From assembly GCA_934541115.1 (NCBI GenBank), contig CAKTDF010000003.1:1-64000 (forward strand): a DNA stretch of 64,000 bases. The letters are read 5' to 3'. This DNA is from an uncultured Eubacteriales bacterium (lineage in GTDB: Bacteria; Bacillota; Clostridia; Oscillospirales; Acutalibacteraceae). The translations under genes were made by a program, and so were the position numbers. Below, piece after piece: positions 49,919 to 58,427 of this stretch. The notes under the pieces were generated by a model. It did no database searches. It saw nothing but the letters and a program-made list of their open reading frames with translations, and was not told where the DNA came from. How positions within the stretch are numbered: the first letter of the stretch is position 1; every line of letters starts with the position of its first letter.

Positions 49919-50944
49919 TTATTTTTCCCACTTCATGATGGTTTTGCCGAAAGCCTTTTTGGTGTCAAGCTCAAAAGCTTCTGTCATGTCCTTGATGTTG
50001 CGGACTTCTTTGACAATGCCTACCATGTGAGAAAGATATTCAATGATCTGCGGGTGCTGCTCATACATCTCAACGGTCTTGACAAAGTCTGCGCGACCGC
50101 TGCGGCTGCTGCCGAACATGCGCAGTCCCTTTTCAAGCATCATGCGTGTGTTGATGGGAACGGGGTACTCGGAAACACCGAGAATCGAAATTGTTCCCTC
50201 CGGATTGATGTAATCGATAATCTGATTGATTGCAACCTGCGATCCGTTGCCGCCAACGCATTCAAACGCATGGTCGAGGCGAAGATCCTCCGGAATCTCC
50301 GTTGTGAGGAAAGTCTCGTCCGCAAAGGTAAAGTCTGCAAGCTTTTTCGGAACAATGCCGAAGACGTAAAGCTTTGTATTCGGGAAAAACTTTTTGAGGA
50401 AGATGCAGGTCATATAGCTGAGGTTTCCGTCTCCCCAAACGCCGATGACGTTCCGTCTGCTGTGAGCGATTTTGTCAAAGCGTGAGATCGCGTGAACGCC
50501 AACGGAGACCATCTCGGTGAAAGCGGCAATCTCGCTCGGTATAGCGTCCGGAAGGCGCACGAGTCTGTCCGCCGGAATCTGAACATATTCCTGCATAAAG
50601 CCGTCAAAGCCGCTTGCGCGGAATTTGCTTGAACGCAAATAGTTTTCGGCAATAACGTCGTCCTTTTCAGTCGGTGTGTTGGGCACCATAACAACCCTTT
50701 CGCCCGGTTTGAACGAGCCGTCGGGCGCATAAACAACCTCGCCGATAGCCTCGTGAATGAGCGCCATAGGCAGTTTTTTTGCAAGTACCTTTGCGTCGCG
50801 GGTACCCTGAAAATACCTCTGGTCGGCGTTGCAGATTGAAAGATAGGTGGGCTTCACGATGATGTCGTTTGAAAAAATGTCAATCTCGTTGAAGGCTATT
50901 TCAATCTTGCGCGGCTGAGTCAATCTGTAAACTGTATTAAGCAT
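49919..50944 (-). CDS. tarJ: Ribulose-5-phosphate reductase, TarJ-like
   Basis: 341 residues of the medium-chain dehydrogenase family: ICNADQRYFQGTR with the zinc Cys, ALIHEAIGEVVY, and an NADPH-binding VIGVWGDGNLSYMTCIFLKK. Close in pattern to TarJ/Bcs1, which reduces ribulose-5-phosphate to ribitol-5-phosphate for wall teichoic acid or capsule. It directly follows the cytidylyltransferase gene, the usual pairing. RBS AAAGGAAAG is upstream. Confidence 0.88.
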   Translation of the reverse strand: MLNTVYRLTQPRKIEIAFNEIDIFSNDIIVKPTYLSICNADQRYFQGTRDAKVLAKKLPMALIHEAIGEVVYAPDGSFKPGERVVMVPNTPTEKDDVIAENYLRSSKFRASGFDGFMQEYVQIPADRLVRLPDAIPSEIAAFTEMVSVGVHAISRFDKIAHSRRNVIGVWGDGNLSYMTCIFLKKFFPNTKLYVFGIVPKKLADFTFADETFLTTEIPEDLRLDHAFECVGGNGSQVAINQIIDYINPEGTISILGVSEYPVPINTRMMLEKGLRMFGSSRSGRADFVKTVEMYEQHPQIIEYLSHMVGIVKEVRNIKDMTEAFELDTKKAFGKTIMKWEK

Positions 50945-50966
50945 TTATTACTTTCCTTTCCTGTGT

Positions 50967-51680
50967 TCAGTCTGCATTTCCCTCGTCAAGGAGAGCCTTT
51001 GCAACGCGCAGATCATACGGATAGGTGATTTTGATGTTGTGAACCTCGCCCTGAATGAGATGAACGGGGCGGCCTTTCATGCTGAAAATTTTGCAGGCAT
51101 CGGTGAGAATGTCCTTTTCCTCTTCGGTGAGACCTTCATAAAGCTCTTTGAGTTCCTTTGCTCTGAAAGCCTGGGGGGTCTGACCCTGATAGAGATTGCT
51201 TCTGTTGGGAATGGAGCTGATCGTCTGTTTGTCAAGGCTTTCAACAATGGTGTCGGTTGCCGGAACAACGGTGTCGGTTGCGCCGTACTTTATGGCGGCG
51301 TCGATGTTTTCGTCAATGATTCTTGCCGTAACAAAGGGGCGTACGGCGTCATGGGTAACGATGATGGTCTCATCGTCAAGTCCGTCCGTACTTTCAATAT
51401 ATCTGACAGCGTTCATAATCGTTTCATTCCTCGTTGAGCCGCCCTTGATGACGGTTACACGGTCGTTTTCGGGCAGATGCTTTGAGAGAATGTTGTTTGT
51501 GTAGCTGACCCACTGGTCGGGGCAGAGAATAATTATTCTTTTGAATGCGCTGTTGACATAAAATTTTTCAACGGTGTGGACGATAATGGGCTTGTCTTTA
51601 AGCGTGAGATACTGCTTGGGCTTTTCAAGGTTGCCCATTCTGCTGCCGATTCCGCCGGCGGCGATAACTGCGTATATCAT
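50967..51680 (-). CDS. tarI: Ribitol-5-phosphate cytidylyltransferase, TarI-like
   Basis: 237 residues of the IspD/TarI nucleotidyltransferase family: AVIAAGGIGSRMGNLEKPKQ, GGSTRNETIMNAVRYI, VTHDAVRPFVTARII, and QGQTPQAFRAKEL. With tarJ next to it, formation of CDP-ribitol is more likely than the isoprenoid IspD reaction. ATG at 51680 follows GAGGTG; the longer frame to 51746 is leader. First gene of the pair. Confidence 0.88.
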   Translation of the reverse strand: MIYAVIAAGGIGSRMGNLEKPKQYLTLKDKPIIVHTVEKFYVNSAFKRIIILCPDQWVSYTNNILSKHLPENDRVTVIKGGSTRNETIMNAVRYIESTDGLDDETIIVTHDAVRPFVTARIIDENIDAAIKYGATDTVVPATDTIVESLDKQTISSIPNRSNLYQGQTPQAFRAKELKELYEGLTEEEKDILTDACKIFSMKGRPVHLIQGEVHNIKITYPYDLRVAKALLDEGNAD

Positions 51681-51843
51681 GATTTTCACCTCAAAAATAA
51701 GTTTTGTTTTAGTTTGTGCCTTATACTCAATTATAAGCGTTATCATTTTAACTCAAACTCTTTCGTTTGTCAACTTTATGCCCTGAGGCGGCGTTTCAAT
51801 TGTGAATTTTCGTATAACAGCAAAGGTTTTTTCCGAAACTTAC

Positions 51844-51872
51844 TTGTGAATGAGTGCTTTTTGGTATATAAT
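51844..51872 (+). promoter_or_regulatory. mreB distal promoter
   Basis: TTGTGA (51844-51849), a 17-base spacer and TATAAT (51867-51872). Confidence 0.6.
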
Positions 51873-51908
51873 GATAACTCAATATGCCATATTATAACTC
51901 AAATTGAC

Positions 51909-51999
51909 CAACGCTTTTCTGCATTGGCTGCAAGGAGTCAATGCTTTTTTGCTTGCAGGCACAAAGAGGCGTTGACGTATAGATTTTTTTCGTTATAAC
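51909..51999 (+). promoter_or_regulatory. mreB leader hairpins and proximal promoter
   Basis: GCATTG / CAATGC with six T (about 51921-51950) looks like an early terminator; its loop CTGCAAG can also pair with CTTGCAG downstream, and CAACGC (51909-51914) with GCGTTG (51969-51974). A second promoter follows: TTGACG (51972-51977), 16 bases, TATAAC (51994-51999). The 51681-52029 gap holds only these signals and repeated ATAACTCAA strings. Confidence 0.5.
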
Positions 52000-52029
52000 A
52001 CAACTTTTCGCAATGAAAGGGGAAGCAAA

Positions 52030-53040
52030 ATGCTTTTTTCACAGGATATAGGAATTGACCTCGGAACTGCCAATACCCTTGTTTTTGTCAAGGGAAAGGG
52101 TATTGTTATCCGCGAGCCGTCTGTTGTTGCCGTCAATGTCAGCACAAGACCGGGCAGGGTCGTTGCCGTCGGTACGCAGGCAAAGGAAATGATCGGCAGA
52201 ACTCCCGGCTCAATTACTGCAATGAGGCCGCTCAAGGACGGCGTTATTGCAGATTTTGACGTTACGACTGAAATGCTCAGAAAATTCATTCAAAAGGCAA
52301 TGGGCAACTCGTTTTTTGCAAAGGCGCGCGTTGTCATTTGTATTCCCTCCGGAGTCACCGAGGTTGAACGCAGAAATGTTCATGACGTTGCGATTGAAGC
52401 AGGCGCAAAATACGTCAGTCTCATTGAAGAGCCCATGGCGGCTGCAATCGGCGCAGGACTGCCGGTTTCACAGGCAATAGGCAGCATGGTCGTCGATATA
52501 GGCGGCGGAACCGCCGAAGTCGCCGTGATCTCACTTGGAGACATAGTGACCGCACGTTCCGTCAGAGCCGCAGGAGACAGCTTTGACAGTGCGATTATTC
52601 AGTATGTCAAGAAAAAATATAATCTGCTTATCGGCGAACGCACCGCCGAAGAGATAAAAATTAAAATCGGTTCAGCCGCGGAATATGAGGGCGAGGGAAA
52701 GATGGAGGTCAAGGGCAGAAATCTCGTTGACGGACTGCCCAAGAACGTAACGATAACCAGCGAAGAGATACGCGAATCGCTTGCGGACCCCGTAGGTCAG
52801 ATTCTTGAAGCGGTCAAGGAAACACTTGAAAAAACTCCGCCGGAGCTTTCGGCAGACATCATTGATCACGGCATAATGCTCACCGGCGGCGGCGCGTTGC
52901 TGCGCGGACTTGACAGACTCATCGCCGAGGAAACGGGAATGCCGGTCAACATTGCGGACAACCCTCTTGACTGTGTTGTTGACGGAGCCGGAATTTATCT
53001 TGAGTCCGATATACTCGGAAAGATCGGCAAAAGATTTTGA
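52030..53040 (+). CDS. mreB: MreB, actin-like rod-shape protein
   Basis: 336 residues. Actin-fold phosphate loops DIGIDLGTANTLVFVKGKGI and VVDIGGGTAEVAVIS, and the adenosine motif GIMLTGGGALLRGLDRLI. It polymerises under the membrane and guides the elongation machinery. AAAGGGG precedes the ATG. First of mreB-mreC-mreD-PBP2, showing a rod-shaped cell. Confidence 0.97.
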   Translation: MLFSQDIGIDLGTANTLVFVKGKGIVIREPSVVAVNVSTRPGRVVAVGTQAKEMIGRTPGSITAMRPLKDGVIADFDVTTEMLRKFIQKAMGNSFFAKARVVICIPSGVTEVERRNVHDVAIEAGAKYVSLIEEPMAAAIGAGLPVSQAIGSMVVDIGGGTAEVAVISLGDIVTARSVRAAGDSFDSAIIQYVKKKYNLLIGERTAEEIKIKIGSAAEYEGEGKMEVKGRNLVDGLPKNVTITSEEIRESLADPVGQILEAVKETLEKTPPELSADIIDHGIMLTGGGALLRGLDRLIAEETGMPVNIADNPLDCVVDGAGIYLESDILGKIGKRF

Positions 53041-53074
53041 CGAAAGGAGTGCCTGCCGGCACTTGTGAAAAATA

Positions 53075-53938
53075 ATGCGACAGTTTTTTAAAAGCACACA
53101 ATTCAAGGTCTTTTCGCTCGTGCTTTGCGCGCTGCTTATCGGCGCAGTCCTTGCAGCGGTGAATGCCGACGGCTCATCTCCGTTCACAGGAGTTGTTTCC
53201 GTCATTTTTTCACCCGTTCAAAAGCTTTCTCAAAAGGCTGCGGAAAAGCTTGGCGCTTTCGGCTCATCTTTTGAAAGCGTAGGCGCATACAGAAACGAAA
53301 ATGACGAGCTGCGCCGAAAGGTTGCCGAGTATGAAAAGCAGCTTGCTGATTATGACGAAATGAAGCAAAAAATAGTATCATACGAGGATATGCTCGGTGT
53401 GAAAGAGGCAAATCCGGAGATTGAGCTTTGCCGCGCCGAAGTGATAGGCACAGACAGCGCCGACCTGTTTTCCTCCCTAATGATTGATAAGGGCAGCAGC
53501 GACGGTGTTGCCGCAGGCGACCCGGTGGTCAGCGGAAATTACATTGTAGGTCTTGTCAAAAAGGTCAATTCTTCATACAGCGTTGTTCAAACGCTTCTCA
53601 ATCCGTCGCTCAATATAAGCGCGATTGAAAGCGAAACCAGAGAAACCGCCTATGTTACCTCAACACCGGAGCAGTCGCTTCAGGGCAAATGCATCTTTGC
53701 CGGCCTTGAAAGGACGACTTCCGTTTCTCCCGGCGGTATTGTACTTACGTCAGGCATTGGCGGCGTTTATCCGAAGGGCTTTATAATCGGCACGGTTACA
53801 CAGGTCTGTGAGAGCGAAACCGATTTGACAAGCTATGCCGTCGTGAATCCGGGTGTGGCGATTGACGGACTTGAAGATGTTTTTGTTATTACGTCTTTCA
53901 AAGGACAGGGCGTTGAACAGCTTGAAAACGACGAATAA
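53075..53938 (+). CDS. mreC: MreC, rod-shape scaffold protein
   Basis: 287 residues: an N-terminal membrane helix (VFSLVLCALLIGAVLAAV), a coiled coil (ENDELRRKVAEYEKQLADYD) and the extracellular beta domain (SSLMIDKGSSDGVAAGDPVV, GGVYPKGFIIGTVTQV). It links MreB with PBP2 and MreD. The ribosome site AAAGGAG lies about 25 bases from the ATG, with the small hairpin AGTGCC / GGCACT (53048-53063) in between that could bring them closer. Confidence 0.94.
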   Translation: MRQFFKSTQFKVFSLVLCALLIGAVLAAVNADGSSPFTGVVSVIFSPVQKLSQKAAEKLGAFGSSFESVGAYRNENDELRRKVAEYEKQLADYDEMKQKIVSYEDMLGVKEANPEIELCRAEVIGTDSADLFSSLMIDKGSSDGVAAGDPVVSGNYIVGLVKKVNSSYSVVQTLLNPSLNISAIESETRETAYVTSTPEQSLQGKCIFAGLERTTSVSPGGIVLTSGIGGVYPKGFIIGTVTQVCESETDLTSYAVVNPGVAIDGLEDVFVITSFKGQGVEQLENDE

Positions 53939-53965
53939 AACCGCTTCGATTCCGGCGGAAAGGAA

Positions 53966-54523
53966 GTGAGAACACCGTTGAAAAGATTTTTTGAAAGCGA
54001 AAAGGGCAAAAGATTTATCCAAAGAGCCGTTTTTGCCCTGCTGGTACTTTTGACTGCGCTTTTTCAAAATACAAGAGGTGCGTTGCCTGTGTTCGGAAAC
54101 GCAAAGGCAATGCCGTTGGTGGTTCTCGCTGCCGTGCTCGGGCTTTTTGAGCGCAGCCTTGCCGGGCTCTTTTTCGGCGCGTTTGCCGGAGCGCTGTGGG
54201 ACATGGCGTCGGCTGACACTGACGGTTTTTTCACTCTTCTTCTTTGCGTGATCGGTTTTCTGAGCGGAGTGCTCTCAAGCTTTGTTTTGAGGAACAACAT
54301 TTTTTCGGCTCTTTTGCTTTCGGGTGCGTCAACCGTGCTTTGTCTGCTTTTTCATTGGTTCGGCTTTGTGTACGTCAAGGGCTATGACCCATCGGCAGCT
54401 CTGCTTTTAAGTCACTATTTGCCGTCGTGCATATACACGTTCCTTTTCACGTTCATATACTATTATCTCGTCAGAGGTATTAAAAATGCTCTCACCATAC
54501 CAAGAAGATTTGAATCTGTTTAA
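53966..54523 (+). CDS. mreD: MreD, rod-shape membrane protein
   Basis: 185 residues with about five to six helices, including the MreD-like VVLAAVLGLFERSLAGLFFG and GALWDMASADTDGFFTLLLC. The start is uncertain: GTG at 53966 is close behind AAAGGAA, TTG at 53978 is further away. Part of the elongasome with MreC and PBP2; encoded just after mreC. Confidence 0.88.
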   Translation: MRTPLKRFFESEKGKRFIQRAVFALLVLLTALFQNTRGALPVFGNAKAMPLVVLAAVLGLFERSLAGLFFGAFAGALWDMASADTDGFFTLLLCVIGFLSGVLSSFVLRNNIFSALLLSGASTVLCLLFHWFGFVYVKGYDPSAALLLSHYLPSCIYTFLFTFIYYYLVRGIKNALTIPRRFESV

Positions 54524-54671
54524 GACAGACTGCGGCGCACGTTTTGTTTGAATTTATTTACGTTATGCCGCACAAAAATTTTGTAAAACCCGATGAAAAA
54601 TCTTACTGCGTAATTCTCACATTTCAAATTAAGTTTTCTTTCCCTATATTTTCTGAAAGGACGGTGACGTT

Positions 54672-56702
54672 ATGAGAAGAAAAATCAGCAAAAAGCGCGA
54701 CGCCGCCGTGATTGCATTGATCGCTGTTGTTTTTGCCGCATTCATAGTCAGACTATGGGACATTCAGGTCGTCTCTGCGGGAGAAGCAAAAAACACCGCA
54801 GTGAAAGCGGTTGAGGTTGACGTTGAACCCGTCCGCGGAGATATTCTTGACCGCAACGGAAATATTCTTGCAACAAGCAAGCAGCAGCGCAACGTTGTTT
54901 TCAACTATGTCTCATTCCCTAAAAGCAGCGAAAAAGAGGAACGCAACAGAATTATATATGAGCTTATCACCCTTTTTGAAAAGAATGATGCAGAGTGGGT
55001 TGACGAGCTGCCGATAAAGGTCAGCAAAAGCGGAACGCTCAGCTTTAAAAAGAAAAGTGAGAGCGAAATAGCCTATTTGCGTTCGTCGGCGTTCCTTGAC
55101 CTCAACCCGTATGCAACCGTTCAAAACTGTTTTGACGCGTTGGTTGAGAGGTATTCGCTTGAAAGCTACGACACCGCTACGGCAAGAAAGCTTGCGTCGG
55201 TCTATTATTCCATGTGGAAGGACGGTTTCAACACGAGCACGCCTTATGCTTTTGCAAAGGATGTTTCTGCCTCTCTTGCTTCCTTGATAAAAGAAAAAAG
55301 CGCCGAATTTCCGGGTGTTGACGTTCAGGTCAAGTCTATCAGAGCATATCCGGACGGTACTCTTGCTCCGCACATTCTCGGAGTGGTCGGCGCAATCAGC
55401 AGCGAGGAATATGAAGAAAAAAAGGACGACGGTTATACGCTCAATGATACCGTTGGCAAAAACGGAATAGAATATGCCTATGAAAGCGAGCTGAAAGGAA
55501 AAAAAGGCAAAAAACTTATTACCACCGATTCGGACGGAAACACTACCGAAAAATATACCGTTTTGCCGCAGAACGGAGATTCGGTTGTTTTGACAATTGA
55601 CGCCACACTTCAGAAAACGGCGCAGGACGCGCTTTCAAAACTCATAAAGGAAATGCAGAAAACCAACCCGGACGCCACTTCCGGCGCAACGGTTGCAATG
55701 GACGTCAAAAACGGCGAGGTGCTCGCCTGCGCAAATTATCCGAGCTATAATCTTTCAACGTATTCCAAAAACTCGGCAAAGCTCAATGCCGATTCTTCAA
55801 AGCCGCTTTGGGACAGGGCGCTGAGAAGTACCTTTACCCCCGGTTCAACGATCAAGCCGGCTGTTGCAATGGCAGGTCTTGAGGAAAAGATTATTGACTC
55901 GGATTTTGTCGTTCGCTGCACCGGAACTTATACTCACTATAAGGACTATCAGCCGGGCTGCACAGGTGTTCACGGCAGCCTCAATGTTGTCTCGGCGATT
56001 TATCACAGCTGCAACATCTTCTTTTATGAAACGTCCCGTCTGTTGGGTATTGAAAAGCTCAACGACTATTTTAAAATGTTCGGTCTCGGAGAAAAAACCG
56101 GCGTTGAACTTGCGGAATCCTCGGGTACCGTGGACAGTGTTGAGCTGAGAACGCAAAAAGGCGAGCTGTGGACTCCCGGTCTTACCATTCAGGCAGGCAT
56201 CGGTCATGGCGACAATCAGTTCACGCCGATCCAGCTTTGCGCATATGCTTCTGTCATTGCAAACAAGGGCGTGCGCAGAAAAGCGCACTTTGTCAGTTCG
56301 GTTATGACATCGGATTACAGCCAGACGCTTTATTCTGCAGAAAATCAAGTGCTTTCAACCGCAGATTTCGGCGACGACAACTGGGCGCTCGTTTATGAGG
56401 GAATGCTCCTTGTCGGATCAAAAAGTTATGCAAACTTTTCTTCCGTGGGAGAAACCGTTGCTGCAAAAACGGGTACTTCAACAGTTGCGCGCGTTGTGAA
56501 CGGAGTGACCAAAAAACACGATAACGGTCTTATAATTGCTTTTGCGCCGTATGACGACCCGCAGATCGCGGTTGCCGTTGTTGTTGAGGGCGCGGAAAGC
56601 GGCGGTTCAACCGCTCCGGTCGCCGTGGCAATAATGAAACAGTATTTTTCAAAAACAGAGGGCGAAAAGGCTGCTCAGACCGAGGGCTCACTGCTCAAGT
56701 AA
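54672..56702 (+). CDS. mrdA: Penicillin-binding protein 2 (elongation transpeptidase)
   Basis: 676 residues: a membrane anchor (~residues 11-30), a dimerisation/pedestal domain, and a class B transpeptidase domain with the catalytic triad motifs STIK (TPGSTIKPAVAMAG), SCN (YHSCNIFFYE) and KTGTS (AAKTGTSTVARV). It cross-links peptidoglycan during elongation, here with MreBCD. The normal partner RodA is not encoded next to it. AAAGGACGG lies before the ATG. Confidence 0.93.
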   Translation: MRRKISKKRDAAVIALIAVVFAAFIVRLWDIQVVSAGEAKNTAVKAVEVDVEPVRGDILDRNGNILATSKQQRNVVFNYVSFPKSSEKEERNRIIYELITLFEKNDAEWVDELPIKVSKSGTLSFKKKSESEIAYLRSSAFLDLNPYATVQNCFDALVERYSLESYDTATARKLASVYYSMWKDGFNTSTPYAFAKDVSASLASLIKEKSAEFPGVDVQVKSIRAYPDGTLAPHILGVVGAISSEEYEEKKDDGYTLNDTVGKNGIEYAYESELKGKKGKKLITTDSDGNTTEKYTVLPQNGDSVVLTIDATLQKTAQDALSKLIKEMQKTNPDATSGATVAMDVKNGEVLACANYPSYNLSTYSKNSAKLNADSSKPLWDRALRSTFTPGSTIKPAVAMAGLEEKIIDSDFVVRCTGTYTHYKDYQPGCTGVHGSLNVVSAIYHSCNIFFYETSRLLGIEKLNDYFKMFGLGEKTGVELAESSGTVDSVELRTQKGELWTPGLTIQAGIGHGDNQFTPIQLCAYASVIANKGVRRKAHFVSSVMTSDYSQTLYSAENQVLSTADFGDDNWALVYEGMLLVGSKSYANFSSVGETVAAKTGTSTVARVVNGVTKKHDNGLIIAFAPYDDPQIAVAVVVEGAESGGSTAPVAVAIMKQYFSKTEGEKAAQTEGSLLK

Positions 56703-56736
56703 ATGGCCGCGCAAGGCGGCAGTCAGGAGAGAACAG

Positions 56737-57456
56737 ATGGCAAAAAAAATCGTTTTTGCGTCCGGAAAGGGCGGAGTAGGCAAAACCTCGGTGGCGGTCG
56801 GAATTGCCCGTGCGCTGACCCAGCTTGGCAAAAGCGTTCTGCTTGTTGATTTTGACAATCTGCGCAGCATTGACCTGCTCGTGGGCGCGGCAGAGTCCGT
56901 TGTTTATGACTGGGGAGATGTTTTGCTCGGAAGATGCGGCGAACAGGACGCCGTTTACAGCACAGGAGGGCTGAGCATTATGTCCTGCCCGAGAAGGTAT
57001 GACGCGGCAACGTCAAAGGACGTCGGAACGCTCATACGGTCATTTGACAAGAAGTATGATTATATCCTTTGCGACGCGCCTGCCGGGATTGGCAGAGGAA
57101 TGCACCTTGCGCTCGCCGGCGCCGACAAGGGGATTCTTGTTGCAACGCCGGATTATGTTTGCGTCAGGGCGGCATTTACCGCTTCGGATGAAATGCTTGA
57201 ACGCGGAATAAGCGATATCCGTCTCATCATCAACCGCGCGGTCAAAAAGGATATCAAAAGAAAAAAGATGCTCAACATTGATTCCGTAATTGATTCAACC
57301 GCAGTGCGTCTTATAGGCGTGGTTCCGGAGGATCCAAAAATAAGGTTTGGCGCAATGGGCTGCACCATCTGCAAAAAAGGGCAGCTTTCGTATCCGTCTT
57401 TTATGAACATTGCCAAAAGACTTTCGGGCGAAAGCGTTCCGTTGTCGTTTGTCTGA
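56737..57456 (+). CDS. minD: MinD-like ATPase
   Basis: 239 residues. Deviant Walker A KGGVGKT (residues ~11-17), switch motifs VLLVDFDNLRSIDLLVGA and YILCDAPAGIG. MinD places the division site with MinC. It is shorter than usual, lacks the C-terminal amphipathic membrane helix (it ends SGESVPLSFV) and has a CTICKK segment. No minC lies beside it. It may be a diverged MinD or another ParA/MinD-family ATPase. Confidence 0.8.
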   Translation: MAKKIVFASGKGGVGKTSVAVGIARALTQLGKSVLLVDFDNLRSIDLLVGAAESVVYDWGDVLLGRCGEQDAVYSTGGLSIMSCPRRYDAATSKDVGTLIRSFDKKYDYILCDAPAGIGRGMHLALAGADKGILVATPDYVCVRAAFTASDEMLERGISDIRLIINRAVKKDIKRKKMLNIDSVIDSTAVRLIGVVPEDPKIRFGAMGCTICKKGQLSYPSFMNIAKRLSGESVPLSFV

Positions 57457-57594
57457 GGTCTTGACGCAAAGGTTTTGATGTGTTCCTTGAAAGAATGATT
57501 AGAACAGAGCGGGCTGCAATTGATAGGCATTTGTTGCCACAAAGCACCAAAAGGGCGAATTTTGCACATTTTGTCAAAAATATTGGATTTTTGC

Positions 57595-57623
57595 TTGAAT
57601 TTCCGCTGTGGTTTTGTTAGAAT
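57595..57623 (+). promoter_or_regulatory. mgsA promoter
   Basis: TTGAAT (57595-57600), a 17-base spacer and TAGAAT (57618-57623). Confidence 0.55.
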
Positions 57624-57690
57624 AGACAAAGCAAGAGAGATACATAGTAGTTGCAGCTTTCGGCTGCGGCAGAGGAAGGATTTCTGAAGT

Positions 57691-58092
57691 ATGAATATTG
57701 CACTCATTGCCCATGACGCAAAAAAAGAGCTTATGACGCAGTTCTGCATTGCTTATTGCGGAACTCTCAGCAAGCATGACCTTTGCGCAACGGGAACAAC
57801 AGGAAAGCTTGTTGCGGAAGCGACGGGACTCAATATTGTCAGATTCCTCGCAGGATATCAGGGCGGCGAGGAGCAGATTGCGGCGAGGATCGCCTGCAAT
57901 GAGATTGACCTTCTCCTCATATTCCGCGATCCGCTCAATCCAAAGCCGGGCGAACCTAACGAGGCTAATCTTCTGAGGCTTTGCGACGTTCATAATATTC
58001 CGGTTGCAACCAATATTGCCACTGCAGAGGCACTTATTCACGCTCTTGAGCGCGGTGACCTCGATTGGCGTGATATTGTTAATCCTAAATAA
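57691..58092 (+). CDS. mgsA: Methylglyoxal synthase
   Basis: 133 residues with family motifs IALIAHDAKK, CATGTTGKLV, AGYQGGEEQIAARIA, FRDPLNPKPGEPNEANLLRL and IPVATNIATAEA. It turns dihydroxyacetone phosphate into methylglyoxal, relieving sugar-phosphate excess. This gene often ends the mre/min cluster in Firmicutes, as it does here, though it has its own promoter. RBS AAGGA is upstream. Confidence 0.95.
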   Translation: MNIALIAHDAKKELMTQFCIAYCGTLSKHDLCATGTTGKLVAEATGLNIVRFLAGYQGGEEQIAARIACNEIDLLLIFRDPLNPKPGEPNEANLLRLCDVHNIPVATNIATAEALIHALERGDLDWRDIVNPK

Positions 58093-58095
58093 GCT

Positions 58096-58123
58096 TTAGA
58101 CAAAACAAAAGTTATTTTAATAT
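58096..58123 (+). promoter_or_regulatory. Possible promoter of hisS-aspS
   Basis: TTAGAC (58096-58101), a 16-base spacer and TAATAT (58118-58123), placed correctly for a T-box leader. Confidence 0.4.
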
Positions 58124-58347
58124 TAAAGGCTATGACTGAAAAGAGTAACCGAAGCAAATCCGCGGCAGAGAGGGGCGCATTAGCTGAAAGCGCCCTGCGG
58201 CAACTGTTCGGAGAAGACATTCACGAGCCGGCTTTGTGCCCGTTTTGCCGCGTTAAGGCTTTTGAGTGGGGCGCGTTTTGCGCTCAATGTGGGTGGTACC
58301 GTGGAGCGTTGCTTCATCCCTTTTTTCGGGATAGGCAGCGCTTTTTT
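58124..58347 (+). ncRNA. T-box leader, probably histidine-specific
   Basis: The conserved T-box core reads GTGGGTGGTACCGTGG (58290-58305). It is followed by a terminator stem GCGTTGC / GGCAGCGC with inner ATCCC / GGGAT and six T (58306-58347). Upstream is a long stem I with GGGGCGC / GCGCCC and CCGC / GCGG arms and a GAAAAGAGTAACCGAAG base. A CAC codon (58222-58224), in ATTCACGAG, would be the histidine specifier, matching the downstream hisS. Uncharged tRNA-His is expected to stabilise antitermination. A 186-codon open frame over this region is incidental. Confidence 0.85.
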
Positions 58348-58427
58348 GTTTTGGGCAATGTCGCTTTGTTCTTGGCGGGCGGATTGCGCAATTTTGATTA
58401 CAAATTAACTTCATTCGGAGGTAGAAT

